DNA of 64,000 bases from Henckelia pumila (taxonomy: Eukaryota; Streptophyta; Magnoliopsida; Lamiales; Gesneriaceae), in assembly GCF_033568475.1 (NCBI RefSeq), contig NC_133123.1, forward strand, positions 176,979,685-177,043,684, given 5' to 3'. Each line of letters begins with the position of its first letter. The first letter of the stretch is position 1. The notes beneath the pieces were generated by a model, which was not told where the DNA came from, did not search any database, and saw only the letters and a list, made by a program, of their open reading frames with translations. Made by a program: the position numbers and the translations under genes. Shown here one piece after another: positions 1-11,839 of this stretch.

Positions 1-1388
1 TGAACCATCAGAGTCATATTGTATCATTCAAGTTATTAATTTTACATTTTGTTGTATTTCGGAATACTGTAATTGTTTTACATGGGATTGTAATCAAGAA
101 ATTGCACATAACTTGAAACAATGATACATGTTTTATTTATCCAGCAGATCGTGGATGATTGCATGATTCTGCTAAGTTTTGGCATGATGTTAGTTGATTA
201 GTGTTCAACTGTGGTAACTCATGGGGTTTGAGTGGGCCGATTGTAACCTGTGACTTGTGGTTAGTCTAGGAGTTTTCCTAGGATTGACCTAGTTAATCAG
301 AAGGCTAAGATAGTATCAGTGATGAGTGGACTCATCTAGAGGCATTAAGGGTATTGTTCGGTTTAGAACATCTGGGCTTTGTTCTAGGTTGTTTCCTTAG
401 AACAGTAGGATGTCAAACCTTCGTTAGGTTGAGACTTGTGATGATGGGTTTTCATCAGGATACCAGGTCCAGTATATGCTGAGAGTTGTGGACTATGACC
501 ATGACTAGATGTGATGGGGCGCGATCCTATGCCAGCGTTACTCTTGGAGTCTTTGTACTTCAGATGCTGCCTAGGAGCCTTCGTGCTTCAAGATTGGCGG
601 TGGGAAGGCTACTCAGTCTAGGGATTTTGTAGCAGTCACAACAGGGTATGACCTTGGATTGGATATCAGGTTTGATATCATTGGCTAGATATCGTCTGAT
701 TTTGTCTAAAATATGGTTTGAGTGTTCTGCTATGAGAACCAGCCTTGGAGGGTTTCCTTTACGAGAGTGTACTCTGAGCAGATAGGTTTTAACCTTTGGG
801 TTACTGCAAGACATGTGGATCTAGTAGGTGGACAGATTTCTACCAGCGATGACTAGGGGTTGTCATCAGAGTTGCGATTAGGGTTCCCTGTGTTAGGATT
901 CATCCAAGAACTTGGATGGGATGTTGTTTTAAGACTTCAACTCGAATACGAGGACTACTGCATGATGATTGACTTCATATGTGATGGATTATATCAGATG
1001 TTAAGAATTGTACAGGGCTATTTGAGGCGTGAGGGAAGCGTGACTCATGCCAGTGTACACTTGGTTGTGATTCTAGGTGGGACATCGTGGTAGGCTACCT
1101 CAGTCTTAAATTGTTGTACAGTATTAGCAAGGGATATGATCAGGAGCGTGTCCGAAGATTTTGGAAATATTTGGGATTCGTTAGTTATGATTCTTGGACT
1201 TGACGAGCCGTGGCGTTCATCCCGAATGAACGAGGTAAGGATAGTAAGTCCAGTGATTGCGCTAAGTAATGTCTGAAATTTTCAGAGGTTGAGCGTAGGA
1301 TTTTCCATGGTATGGAAATGGTCTAGGTTGATAGATCGCGAGCGACTATTGGGATTAGTTTGTCTTGATGTTCGCCTTGGGTGAACAA
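1..1388 (+). mobile_element. Fragment of the non-autonomous L-type LTR element interior
   Basis: This stretch is the reverse-complement counterpart of about 43185-41830, the interior of element L, and can be followed by eye through shared blocks such as the 'ATTACATGGGATTGTAAT' region and the 'GGATTTTCCATGG' region. No credible ORF is present in either copy. The similarity stops at about 1388, where an LTR remnant begins, and the left side runs off the window. The element therefore lies on the + strand relative to its own transcription, with its LTRs outside view or lost. Divergence between the copies is clearly larger than between the two LTRs of L, so this is an older insertion of the same family. 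Confidence 0.8.
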
Positions 1389-1392
1389 TCAA

Positions 1393-2507
1393 TGAAGCCA
1401 ATTGCCAAACAACAAAATGCATACACAAACTTCAAACACAACCCTAACATCATATAAATTCGAGATTTATAGGGCATGCACTTCTAAAATTTTGAAAATA
1501 CCAATATGCATTCAAAACCCCTCATGTTTCCAATCACAAATCACCATGCAACTCCTTAAAATCCATGCTCAATCAAATTTAGAAATTTTCAATAAACCAT
1601 TCTGAAAATATAGTAAAAAACCAAACCCTAACATGCTGAAAATCATATGCATTTCGAAATTAAATAAAAGATTTAGTACAAGAACATATTAACTAGCTTG
1701 AATGCCCAAGAAAAGCTTACACTTGCCTTAACCAACACAACCTACAAAACGAAGGAAATGGCTAGCTAAGACCTCGACCAGGAGCTGGACGACACTTCTC
1801 CAGGTGAACTCCAGGAAACGGCGACGGTGGGAGGAGGACGGCGGCGGCCGGAAATTCTGGAGGAAGGGGGCAGCCGAACTTGGAAGAAATGAGGGAGAAA
1901 AAGAGAAATGAAGAGGCGGCTCAAGCTTGGAATGAGATGCTATGGTTTAATTTTGTTTTGGGATAAAAAAGATGTGTGTGAGGTGTACATGTGTATGTAT
2001 GTATAGTTGTAAGTATATAAAAGTAGGTGTGAGTGTTGTTTTAAAGGTACAACTTTAAAGTACTACAATTTTTGCCTACTAACTTACACTAATAAAATTT
2101 TTAAGTTTAAAAACCCCCAATGAAAAATATTATATTGTGTTTTACTAATCCAGGTTTATGAAAATTCGAACTTTTGAAAAAGTTAAAGAATAAGTCCAAT
2201 ATTGCGATAAAAAAATGATTTTTGATACTCGGAAAATTCTAACTTTTAAACTCTCATATAATTTTCTCCTTCCTCCCTACTTAAATTTTTTTAAATAAAA
2301 TCTTGGAATTTACCGCCGAAATCCACCATCGCCGAACACCGGAATCGGAAGTCACTTACTCAAAAATCTCAATAATAAATAACTTCAAATATTTGAGCAA
2401 TTAAACTTTAAAGGAAACTTAAACAATTAATTCCAAGCAATTAAAATCATAATTATTGAAAATGAATTTAGGCATGAAATCCGAATTATGAAATTCTAGG
2501 TGCTACA
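1393..2507 (-). mobile_element. LTR remnant (gypsy-like), minus orientation
   Basis: The right edge ends in GGTGCTACA, which on the minus strand reads TGTAGCACCTAGAATTTC, a typical start for a plant gypsy LTR. The stretch includes a G-rich block (about 1790-1900) and AT-rich flanks and has no credible ORF. No matching 5-bp duplication was found at the two edges (ATCAA against GACTC), so it is either truncated on the left or not a simple solo LTR. The left edge is inferred only from where the preceding L-type similarity ends. Confidence 0.5.
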
Positions 2508-3130
2508 GACTCGTTTACCTACTCCATGAGGGTCATCAGATGACGAGATTGGATACGTTTGCGACACATGTAAGAGTTAGTACATTGTAGTTGAGAATTC
2601 ACCGCTCACCTATGGGTGTGGATATCCTATGTGATCTTATGAGATAATAGTGCATGGAATCTCTATCCAGAGTATGAAATGTTTATCATGGGGTGATGCT
2701 ACTTGATGATCTTTCCATGATTCGATAGGTTAATCATAAATGAATTCTGACATTCTTATGATAAAGGTGTTAATGCATAGAATGGGGAGAGTTAGGGTAA
2801 GCTCGCATAAGAGAAGATATCTTGAATCACAAAAAGTTGTGAACCTACGACTAGCTGTATCTCTGAACTATTGAGAGTCATGCAAGCACTAGTTTCTCTG
2901 TTTCCGTTGAGATTATAAATTCAAAGAGTTGAATTTATAATAATAAGTTTGATAGGATAAAACTATAAGCTTATAAATGAGTTTATAAGAGCTTATAAAA
3001 ATTTTAGTACACTTGCTTAATTTCAGTGGAAGTGTTCCAAATTTAGCATTTTTTCATCAGTGATTTCAAAAATTAAAATGCACATCATAATAACAAGCAA
3101 GTTAAAATTGTCACATCAGTGATGTTGGAG
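2508..3130. other. Unassigned non-coding stretch
   Basis: I see no ORF, RNA gene or transposon end here. The text has the feel of dispersed repeat DNA (AT-rich, with phrases such as AATTTATAATAATAAG), but no family can be assigned. Confidence 0.3.
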
Positions 3131-3332
3131 CATCGATCGAGATTATGACGAGGGCGCTGTAATGGGCGCATGATTCATTGACTTGTAAGAGTACAAGCCC
3201 ATCAATATGTAAATTAATTTAAGTATTGAATAGATTTGATTGATTTTTTTTATTCTAGTTGGACTTGAAATAAAAAGACCCATGATACATACATATAAAT
3301 ACATATACATGTATATATATATATATAATAGA

Positions 3333-3471
3333 ATTTTGATATCATTGACAACCACCATGAGAACATACATGAACAACAGTTGACGTGATATTTTTTACAT
3401 CTAATCACTGATTGTCACGTCAGTTGTTGCTCGTATAAGTGGCCATAGTGGTTGTCCATGATATCAAAAAT
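3333..3471. mobile_element. Foldback (inverted-repeat) MITE-like element
   Basis: Two arms of about 57 bp face each other across a loop of about 23 bp. The left arm (3333-3389) contains TTGATATCAT, GACAACCAC and CAGTTGACGTGA. The right arm (3413-3471) contains the complements TCACGTCAGTTG, GTGGTTGTC and ATGATATCAA. The arms differ mainly in their middle. Both flanks are TA microsatellites, which hides any target duplication, so the superfamily is undetermined. Confidence 0.6.
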
Positions 3472-3473
3472 CA

Positions 3474-3770
3474 TAATATATATATATATATATATATATG
3501 TAACTTGTATATATATGTATGCAATATTATATATGGATATGATATATGTATAACTTGTAACTTGTATATATATGTATGCAATATTATATATGTAACTTGT
3601 ATATATATGTATGCAATATTATATATGGATATTATATATTTAGTGATCGGGGACGAGTTGGGCAGGAATGGTTGGGCAGCTGAAAATTACTCTATATATA
3701 TATTTTATAAATATATATATATATATATATATTCATATTTTCGATCACCGAGATTGAAATTTGTATCATA
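3474..3770. repeat. TA-rich microsatellite cluster
   Basis: Several (TA)n runs (for example 3477-3499 and 3712-3731) are mixed with a repeated phrase, TGTAACTTGTATATATATG, that occurs three times between 3498 and 3610. Reading frames crossing this stretch give only tyrosine/isoleucine-rich low-complexity peptides and are not genes. Confidence 0.7.
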
Positions 3771-4722
3771 TAATATATCGTTGGATTCGTATTTTTGAGA
3801 TGACCCTACCGCAAAAATTTCAAGGCAATCGAAGTTGTTTTGGGCACGATTGCACGTGAATCCTCCGCAACCTAGGGTGCGTGGGATCAAAACTGTATAT
3901 ATATAACGAAAAAATTCTTCCTTTCTTACTAGTGCAAGTTCGAAGGGGAATGGGCAATCCGGTCATGGACCTGATTATGAGATTGAAGAAAAGAATTTTT
4001 TAAGTTGATTATTCGTATGGAGTTACAACAAGAACTATCTCCGCTAATCCCAAAATAGTTAGTGTCAAGTGAACATTTCACAAAGGTATATATTCTATAA
4101 CATCCCATGTATGTTGATTAAACAATACGAGTGCCCATTAATTTTAAATGTCAAAATTAAAATTTTAAAATTTTCGTTGCATCTTTCGTACGAGAGAAAC
4201 AGTACTCCAATACTTCGTACCAAGATCACAGCCTTCACTAGGAGCTTGCGCGCATCATGCATGTGTTAGGGCTTAATTTGCAGCAAGATTACGACTTTCA
4301 TTAAAAGCTTGCATCCGCATGCGCACACATACACATATATGCTCTTAGAGCTACTCGATTAGCTATATGACACCTAGCACATTATTTCATTAATGTGTCC
4401 TAAAAGTTCTTCCATCACTGTAACAGTGAGACCGCGTTTAATCAATTTTTGTATTTATGTTCGACTTCAATTTTTACTTTTTGTTTGGAAGATATGTGTG
4501 GAACCTAACTATTATTTTCTAATTTTTTTTTTATGTTTTCAAATATATATTTAGCAGTGATTTCACTTGTCCTGTATTTTTTTTTCTAGTGCGTTTAACG
4601 AGAGACTTAGAGAAAGGGGCAACAAAAAAGGCTCGAGAGGATGAATTTTCGTTTGAGTTCTGTGCATTATGGTAGAAACTTACTACTGTGGTAAGCACCT
4701 GGAGCGTTTGTCTATATATAAA

Positions 4723-4903
4723 GGGTAATGCTACATGTACATAAAGTATTACATGTTGGGTTACATATTACACTTGAAATTACATGATTATTCTACATGC
4801 ATTTTTGAAAGATTTTTTTAAATAAAGTGCAGGGATAATCATTTGATTTCAAGTGTAATGTGTAATCCAACGTGTAATACTCCGTGTACATGTAGCATTA
4901 CCC
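4723..4903. mobile_element. MITE with 9-bp target duplication (Mutator-like)
   Basis: A 181-bp element has terminal inverted repeats of about 60 bp. It starts GGGTAATGCTACATGTACA and ends with the complement TGTACATGTAGCATTACCC. The nine bases on each side are identical (ATATATAAA at 4714-4722 and 4904-4912). A 9-bp duplication with long inverted repeats is the signature of Mutator-like elements. The duplication is AT-rich, so its length could be off by one. Confidence 0.75.
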
Positions 4904-5447
4904 ATATATAAATGAGTGTAAATAATCAAAAAATGTTCCTATGAAGTGGCTTATTTTATGTTTTCGACAAGCAAGTTTTCAAATTTAATTGAGTATTGAC
5001 AGACGTCATGTCAAAAGATCTCTTAATGTCATGTTTGTATTTTTTGATGACATGTCACCGCTGAATTTCTTTTAAAAAAAAAACTGAAAATACATGGGTT
5101 TTGTTTGAACATGTACTTACAACGTTTTTTATAAACGTAATTTTAAATTTTTTTATAAAATATTTTAAAAGTTATTTTAACAATAAATATGTTTTTGGAC
5201 AACTATTTTATAAAAATATTTTAACATTTCAAGAATAATATTGTTCACTTTGTTTTTCATAGTTCTTTTCTAATATCATCCCTCTCAAGTCATGTTTTGT
5301 AAAAACTATACTTCGAGAACATATTTAAAAAATATTTTGAAATTTTTTTTACAAAAATCTTATCCAAAAATATATTTTGAGTTTTTACACTTATAAAATA
5401 CTAAAAAAATTTTAAAAATAAGATATTGATCATTTTGACTATTGTAC

Positions 5448-5500
5448 CGCGTACTTGAATCACAAGACCTGGATGCACCTACCAATTGAGCTATTCCTCT
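5448..5500 (-). repeat. tRNA-like SINE remnant
   Basis: The minus strand reads GAGGAATAGCTCAATTGGTAG from 5500 downward, which matches the pol III A-box (TAGCTCAATTGG). A weak B-box-like GATTCAAGT follows about 25 bases on. There is no acceptor stem or proper anticodon arm, so it is not a working tRNA. It is best read as the head of an old tRNA-derived SINE. Confidence 0.4.
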
Positions 5501-5504
5501 AGAC

Positions 5505-6240
5505 ATGAGAAATTGGTATAGTACTCGAAAAATGAAAAACATGGTACTATATTATTTGATGAAATTGAGGGGGTAATTTTTTTTTTTTTTTAAATATTGT
5601 GCATAGGATTCATTCATTCATTCTTGAAATAATCAAAAGAAAATGACACATCATCACCTTTCTCTCACTCTACTATTAAAGCTGAAACAAACACCACGCC
5701 TTCACCCAATAAATCAATTCTTCTATAATTAAACTTGGACACACAGTAACACAATACTTGTATCCTCGAAAATATATAAGCTTATTTTTCACACGGATTT
5801 AAAAACTGTTGTAAAAACAAAGTTTACTAACAATTTCGTATTTTATACTTAATTAATTTCAAAACAATATTTGCACGTTTTTCTGAACTTAATTAAAGAT
5901 GTACATTTTACCTCGAAAAGATTTCGCCCTAAGTTAAATGAGGTAAATTATATATATGAACCATATTTTTTCACTCATTCAGTTTGGTATTTATTTCCGG
6001 ACCTAATCAATTTTTGCCATTCGTATAATTGTTTGGATATATGCTAACTGTTAATTACATGTATCTTCTAATAAATTAATAATAAGTGAAACCAGTACTA
6101 TATATATTTATTGAAATTGAGTAAGACATTCGATTGAATTACATATAGGATATTTTCGTAATAAATTAAAAACATATGGGATATTTCCAGCCATGCATGC
6201 AATATAATATAGTACTGTTTAAATCCCAATTGATTGAATA
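5505..6240. other. AT-rich intergenic DNA
   Basis: No ORF, RNA gene or transposon end can be supported here. It contains poly-T (5578-5591) and general AT-rich sequence downstream of the ZF-HD gene. Confidence 0.4.
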
Positions 6241-6248
6241 TTTATGTA

Positions 6249-6279
6249 TATATATATATATGGACTCAGACCCATGCAG

Positions 6280-6318
<39 letters not shown>
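6249..6318. repeat. (TA)n microsatellites
   Basis: Two TA dinucleotide runs are separated by a short unique stretch, about 225 bp beyond the stop codon of the ZF-HD gene. Confidence 0.85.
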
Positions 6319-6320
<2 letters not shown>

Positions 6321-6541
6321 GATGATCAAACCATGTATATATAAGTATATATTCACTCTAAAACATGAGAGGAAAGATAGTTTTAATTGCAGATCCCAAG
6401 ATAATTAAACATAACAGCTAAAGAACAAAATCTCGAAAATTAAAGAGAGAAGAATTGAAAATGAAATAAAGCCAAAAGAAGCTGCTTGGTTTCTCCAAGA
6501 TCCCAGAGACATTAAAAAAAAAAAAAAAAATTTGTGAAAAA

Positions 6542-7297
6542 TTAATTATTAGTCTCTAAAACTTGGTTGTGATCATGAGGATTGGATTGATGATTCTTCT
6601 TGGCGAGATTATGCTTATTATTATGCATCCAAACTTTGAGTACTCTCCTCTTGACCCCGATCTCTTGACAAAAGTGCTGCACCAGAGATTCTTCTTGCTT
6701 TTGTATTTTCCATCCCACTTTCTCCGCAAAACCGTGCATTTTATCCTTTTGATCTTGAGTGAATTTAGTCCGGAACCTCTTCTTGATCACCATCTGATGA
6801 ACGGGCTCCTGTTCGTCAGACTCAGAAACCGGCATGATCATGGGATGATGCGGCGCCACGTTTCTGGAAGAAATCAGAGTCCCCAACGTCGCATGATGAT
6901 TCAGGAGTTTCCTCCCCATTAATCTTGAATTCAGATAGTAATTATTATGCTGAATGTCTCCTTCTGTTTCTTTTCTGTGGAAGTTCCGGTGGCAGCTGCA
7001 GGCGGAGCAAACCAGGGCTTCTAAGGTACCTTCTTCGCCGCTGGGCATGAATTCTCCGCACCCATCCGTCGCATTTCCTCCCATGGAAGCTGCATGGTTC
7101 TTCAGACATTCTTTGTACCTCACCATTTTCTTGAATGCTGCTGCAGCTTCATGGTCATCTCCCATCATTAATGGGCCGGCATTGGAAGCTGGGATTTGTT
7201 GTATCATGTTGGGATGATGATGCATCATGTGGCCATGGCCATAGCTACTGTTGAGTGGGATAGGCATTTCATGGTCTTCTTGATTTGGAAGTTCCAT
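6542..7297 (-). CDS. Zinc-finger homeodomain (ZF-HD) transcription factor
   Basis: A complete, intron-free CDS of 251 residues. Residues 59-110 form the ZF-HD dimerisation zinc finger, starting [16 protein letters not shown], with Cys/His ligands at about C64, H68, C80, C97, C100, H103 and H107. Residues 171-234 form the homeodomain, starting KKRFRTKFT and ending with the recognition-helix motif [11 protein letters not shown] typical of this plant-specific family. A His/Met-rich N-terminus and a linker rich in His and Ser surround them. Members act in the nucleus as homo- or heterodimers that bind ATTA-type sites and regulate development and stress responses. The start is the first Met of the frame and gives the usual family N-terminus ([11 protein letters not shown]). 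Length and domain order fit the HB21/HB31/HB33 group, but I cannot assign an orthologue. It is the only intact cellular gene seen in the window. Confidence 0.95.
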   Translation of the reverse strand: MELPNQEDHEMPIPLNSSYGHGHMMHHHPNMIQQIPASNAGPLMMGDDHEAAAAFKKMVRYKECLKNHAASMGGNATDGCGEFMPSGEEGTLEALVCSACSCHRNFHRKETEGDIQHNNYYLNSRLMGRKLLNHHATLGTLISSRNVAPHHPMIMPVSESDEQEPVHQMVIKKRFRTKFTQDQKDKMHGFAEKVGWKIQKQEESLVQHFCQEIGVKRRVLKVWMHNNKHNLAKKNHQSNPHDHNQVLETNN

Positions 7298-8260
7298 TTT
7301 CCAGGTTTAACTGTGTGTTGCTTTTTAATCAAAATGTTTGTTGTTTGGAGACCAAAAGAAAAGACACGAGACAGGAACACACATATATATATATATATAT
7401 GATTATAATTAATAAACAAAATAATTAATTAAAATGATTGGATATTTTTTTGCATCAAATTAAGTGGTGGCTAACTCAATATGTGTCTGCTGTCCACTCT
7501 TTTTGAAGGAAAACACATCACTGAAAAACAACTAATGACCCACACTAGCTAGCTCGTGAAATATATAATTAGGAAACTAACTGAGGGAACTAGCTAATTA
7601 AAACAGCTTGCCCATTTCCAATTTTGGGTTACTAATTTCTGATCGATGGGTTCCAAGAAAATCAAAGGAGGGATATATATGGATCCGACAACAGTAAAAT
7701 GCTTGCTTACGGAGTGGAGATCCAATTCAAGCTAAGACCATAATAGAGCTAATTATCAAAATCAAGAAGCAAAATCTCTCTTCCAACACATCATATCATC
7801 AATTATATTTTATCCTTAATTCTTGGTTGGAGATGATGACTGCAGGGGTTGGGCACTCAAATAATCAGACTCCCATCTCCACAATGTTTTTACCTACATG
7901 AATAAAATATAATGTTCAGTAGGAGGAGTACTAAAGTACAGAAACAGGAATTTCACACTATAACAAGGAAGAATAGAAGCTGGGAAACTAAAGAAATAGT
8001 AGCAGCACTAAATCTCAAGAAACATGCACAAGCTAGCTAGTAAACATTACCAAGAATAATTTGGCATCTGAAAAAACAAAGTTAAGAAAGTAAAACAAAC
8101 CCTTGTCTGACAAGAGTCTGATCCACTTTCTTAGGGCTAAAAAACCCAGAAATTTGAAGTAAAAAAGAAGGGAAGAGGAGGCGTGATGAAGAGTAAAGAG
8201 GGGTTTTTTTGTGGAGTGAATGAAGCACTATATTAACATGGAGCTTAGCTTATAAAAGTA
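7298..8260 (-). promoter_or_regulatory. Probable 5' leader and core promoter of the ZF-HD gene
   Basis: Upstream of the start codon on the minus strand there are about 950 bp without a credible ORF. A TATA-like TTTTATAAGC (about 8247-8256) and a CT-rich stretch with CACTCCAC resemble a plant core promoter and leader. Candidate splice sites exist: a polypyrimidine tract ending TTTTTTCAG near 8070, and ACACACAG about 20 bases before the ATG. ZF-HD genes often have leader introns, so the leader is probably spliced. The exact exons cannot be set from sequence alone. Confidence 0.4.
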
Positions 8261-9000
8261 GTGAAATGAAATGAAAGGGCCTTAAAAGAAAAAGGTGGGG
8301 GAGGAAAGAGAAGAAAGAAAGATTTAGCAGAGGAATTTATTTAGAGAGAATTAAAAAGGCCGGTGGGGTATTTGCTTTGCTTGCACTACTGCTACTGTGA
8401 AAGCCATCGAGTTTACGCCATTTGGAGAGCAGTGTCAGAGAGTGGAGAGGACAATGGAAGATGGGTAATTACAATTTATATTAATATTTTCTTTTCTTTC
8501 TACTATTTCATTTTACCACCTAGCTATTTAATTTATTATAATTATAATTATTATGTTTTAATAAGTTTAGAAATTTAGATAATTAGTTATAATGCTTATA
8601 ATAAATTCATTAGATCATAATATAGTGAAATTAAATTTATTATAAGCAAGTTGAGAGAGAAGTCCACGTTGTTATAAGATAAATCGTGAATAATAAATTA
8701 AAGCAATAAATGTTTTTTTGAATAATAACCATAATTTTTTTTTTTTTAAAAAAAAAAATCGTGTTCGTTTACTTTTGTCTATATAAATACTAGTAAAAGT
8801 ACTACTGAATGATTTTTTAATTTTGTACGTAATATAACAGCATGGCCAACTAGGTGAAATAAATTTTATTCTAAAATTCGCTTCAATTTCGTGAGGAATG
8901 ATTCGATTTAATTAATTTCATGTTTTTTAGTATGAAAATTTGCGAGACGGACATGAACTTTGTGTTTCGACACGTCTCTAGTCCATCGTGGCTAACGGTG
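8261..9000. other. AT-rich intergenic DNA, no gene seen
   Basis: This lies upstream of the ZF-HD gene. Short frames here have no recognisable domain. Poly-T/poly-A blocks occur near 8735-8758. Confidence 0.4.
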
Positions 9001-9016
9001 TATTTTAAGAGTCTCT

Positions 9017-9058
9017 CTCTTTTTTTTCTCTCTTTTTTTTTTTTCTTTTTTTTTTTTG
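9017..9058. repeat. Polypyrimidine/poly-T tract
   Basis: A continuous T/C tract. Frames through it give poly-Phe or poly-Lys peptides that are not genes. Confidence 0.8.
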
Positions 9059-9150
9059 GTGATTCTCTCAGATTATGTAAATTTTCTTTTATTTTTAAGT
9101 ACTTTTGTAACCTCAAACTTGGTTGGATGCTAATATTACGATGTATTTTC

Positions 9151-9210
<60 letters not shown>
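9151..9210. repeat. (AAT)20 microsatellite
   Basis: A perfect AAT trinucleotide run of about 60 bp. Confidence 0.95.
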
Positions 9211-9211
<1 letters not shown>

Positions 9212-9244
9212 TACACGATACGCATATAATTTTGATTTATTTGG

Positions 9245-9285
9245 TGTATGTATGTATGTATGTATGTATGTATGTATGTATGTAT
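9245..9285. repeat. (GTAT)10 microsatellite
   Basis: A perfect tetranucleotide run of about 41 bp, only about 35 bp from the AAT run. Confidence 0.95.
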
Positions 9286-9289
9286 CACC

Positions 9290-10285
9290 CATGGGCCATG
9301 GGTAGGCAAGTTGCGTATTGTAAATTTGTAATTATTACGTGATTTTGGTTTTTGAAACTATATATTATGTGATTTTGGAAATGTCGACAAATATGACATG
9401 CACTGTCCAGAAAAAAAAATAGAGACGACCAAATTGTACTTTAATTTTTAATTTCTTTTTTTCACACCAAGTAAAAATAAAATGTAGGAAAATTTTCTAT
9501 AATGAATAAATTGTACCTCGACAATGCATATAAATGTGCATTTAATTGTTGGGCATGCAAATCTTCATGAGTCTCATTAAATTATGCGACTCATGATTTA
9601 TTTACAATTTTAATTAATGCATAACTACCCTTATAAATACTCAAAACTAATAGTATAATATTTCCCATTCACCTCCTGTGACCATCCAATATATACCATA
9701 TTGTAATGCCAAATTTTAAAGATAATCCAAATTTTAATCAATCAAATATTTAAAATGACGTTGGATATTGTTGACATATACATCCAACTCCATTTTAGCA
9801 TTCCAACAAAAAAAATAGGGCTGAATATAAAATAACTAGTTTCTTACTATAAAAACAAATAATGGCCAACTATAGGACCACGAATCTATAAAAGACAAAT
9901 TGTAGGATTTAATATAACATCTTGTGAAAATAAATTTTAAAACGATATTCAATCACTTTATACTTATTACTACTTGCAGTGATTTGATGATATAAAAAAT
10001 AATCTTGAAATAAATTTACGTACTCTGGTAAATTAATGTAGGCATTAATTATTTCATGTACACAAAATAGTAGCTTATAAATTTTCATAATTGCCTTGGA
10101 CTTGGTCAATTGCCTGGTCTTACTACTTAGGTGCTAGGAAATTTCTTACAGGTAACAATGTGAAAACATAGGCGCAGTTGATAATATATAACCTAATTTA
10201 AGGAGGAAGTCAACAGACTTTGGACTGAAACATTTATTTTCCCCAAAATCAAAAATAAAAATAAAAATAAATTGATTTTGTTTCG
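9290..10285. other. AT-rich intergenic DNA
   Basis: No gene, RNA or transposon boundary could be supported here. Confidence 0.4.
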
Positions 10286-10289
10286 TTTT

Positions 10290-10525
10290 TTTTTTTTGCT
10301 TTTATTTTTTATTTTTTTTATGACGAGAGAATCCGCAGCCGCTATTTTTCTGTGTGCATTGGATAATCTCCGAGTTAACGTAATAGTCTGCAAATCACAC
10401 TAGTCAGATAAACCACACTAGGCAAACCATGTGCGACAGACTAGTCCAAGAAAATGTTGGTAAGAAAAATCGCACTCCTGACCTCTGACCAAGTGTTCAC
10501 CTACTTCACCAACTTGAACATCCCC
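10290..10525 (-). mobile_element. tRNA-derived SINE
   Basis: On the minus strand it begins GGGGATGTTCAAGTTGGTG at 10525. A degenerate A-box (GTTCAAGTTGG) and a degenerate B-box (GAGTGCGATTTT) follow with normal pol III promoter spacing. The body carries GTTTGCCTAGTGTGG and AGCGGCTGCGG phrases that I recall from plant SINEs. It ends TCATAAAAAAAATAAAAAAT, an A-rich 3' tail. Both promoter boxes are mutated, so the copy is probably silent. Confidence 0.7.
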
Positions 10526-10928
10526 TTAAAAGACTATTTATTTATTTTTTTTGCTGAGAGTCAATCTTGAGATAAGTAAAAAAAATTCATTTAACTATGA
10601 AACTGTTAGGTGCGTGAATTTAAAACAACACACATACAAATTGAAGAAAATTGTACTTTCAATTATGTATGTTTATCTATATGTGAATTTGGTTTTCTAA
10701 AATATCAAATTTTAGTTTCAATTTATTATCTTTATTTTTTTCGACCTAGTTCTTACTTTTCTAATGTTATATCAACAATTTCAACGAAAAATGAATAAAA
10801 TTAACTTGAAATATACAAAATATAATGAAAATTGATAACATAAGTGACCAAAATCGTAAATTGACAAATATATCAAACGAAAATACTATTTTGCAATTGA
10901 ACGACGACATTTAATTTATTGTTCTATC

Positions 10929-10947
10929 GATCCAAAATTTGAAGTTA

Positions 10948-10983
<36 letters not shown>

Positions 10984-11055
10984 CATCATCATGATCCAAA
11001 ATTTGAAGTTAAATAATAATAATAATAATAATAATAATCATCATCATCATCGTGA
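10929..11055. repeat. Tandem duplication of a 64-bp unit with (AAT)n and (CAT)n
   Basis: Two head-to-tail copies start GATCCAAAATTTGAAG at 10929 and 10993. Each continues into AAT repeats and then CAT repeats, and the two differ in repeat number. Confidence 0.85.
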
Positions 11056-11340
11056 TGTATGACGTGTGTGTTGTACGCATCACATAACATACAAATTTAA
11101 TTGATTTAGCGATATTATATCATAAAGTCGAAAAAATGTTTTTTTTTCTTATAAAGATTCATAAACCATTTTGATAAATAAAGATGCATTTAGATAACTA
11201 CTAATAAAACCATCTCAACAAACTGGTAACTGAGACAATGCATAATATCATTCAATACTTTGTGTTTATTAAGCATATTTATATATTTAGAAGCATTTTT
11301 AAATCGATTATGAGCAAATTCATAAAACCACTATATATAT

Positions 11341-11839
11341 TGTTGGGATCGGTTTGGGAAGCTAAGTTGCTTGATAAACTAATCTCTTGAAATACCGTAG
11401 CAGTACTTCATCTTCAAAACACTTAGTTTGGTTCAGCTGAATTTGGTCAACTGAACTCTTTCTTTGTCATATGTCGATGTCAATTGGAAAACAAGGGTAT
11501 TGTGTGGAAAGATGTCAATTGACAGATCATTGAACTAATTGAATCGATGGATTGTGCATGAGTGTGATAAACTGAAAGTAAAGACACCTAAGTTTATTTA
11601 TGGATGTTCGGAGATTTCAATTCCTACGTCATCCCTTCTTTCTCATCGGAAGGATTTACTCTAGAAGAATTTGACTATTATAGTACACTTGCAACAGCCC
11701 ACTCAAAGACTAGGACTTACACACACTGCCTATCCCAGAACTCCTAGAAACACTCAAGAACATAGTTCACGAATTCTTCTTGTTATAATGAGGTTTGCAA
11801 CACCTCAACTTATATATCACTGATACAGCACTTGGTATT
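11341..11839 (-). mobile_element. Copia (SIRE/Maximus-like) LTR, left copy, truncated by element H
   Basis: It begins TGTTGGGATCGGTTTGGG and is collinear with 60517-61012 at high similarity, up to CACTTGGTAT. There it is interrupted by the LTR of element H. On the minus strand this is the 3' end of the LTR. The host sequence just before it is TATAT. Confidence 0.75.

Noticed and set aside
3439..3890. Tyr/Ile-rich frames on both strands
   Set aside because: They are translations of TA microsatellites.
5448..5500. A working tRNA gene
   Set aside because: It has an A-box only, with no acceptor stem, anticodon arm or clear B-box.
6563..7217. Plus-strand frames of 87-119 residues
   Set aside because: They are antisense to the ZF-HD gene and have no domain of their own.
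9017..9058. Poly-T tract as a SINE or processed-pseudogene tail
   Set aside because: No A-box/B-box or gene-like body was found on either side.
8920..9342. 140-residue frame with poly-Phe and poly-Asn
   Set aside because: It runs through a poly-T tract, the AAT microsatellite and the GTAT microsatellite. Composition is fully explained by these repeats.
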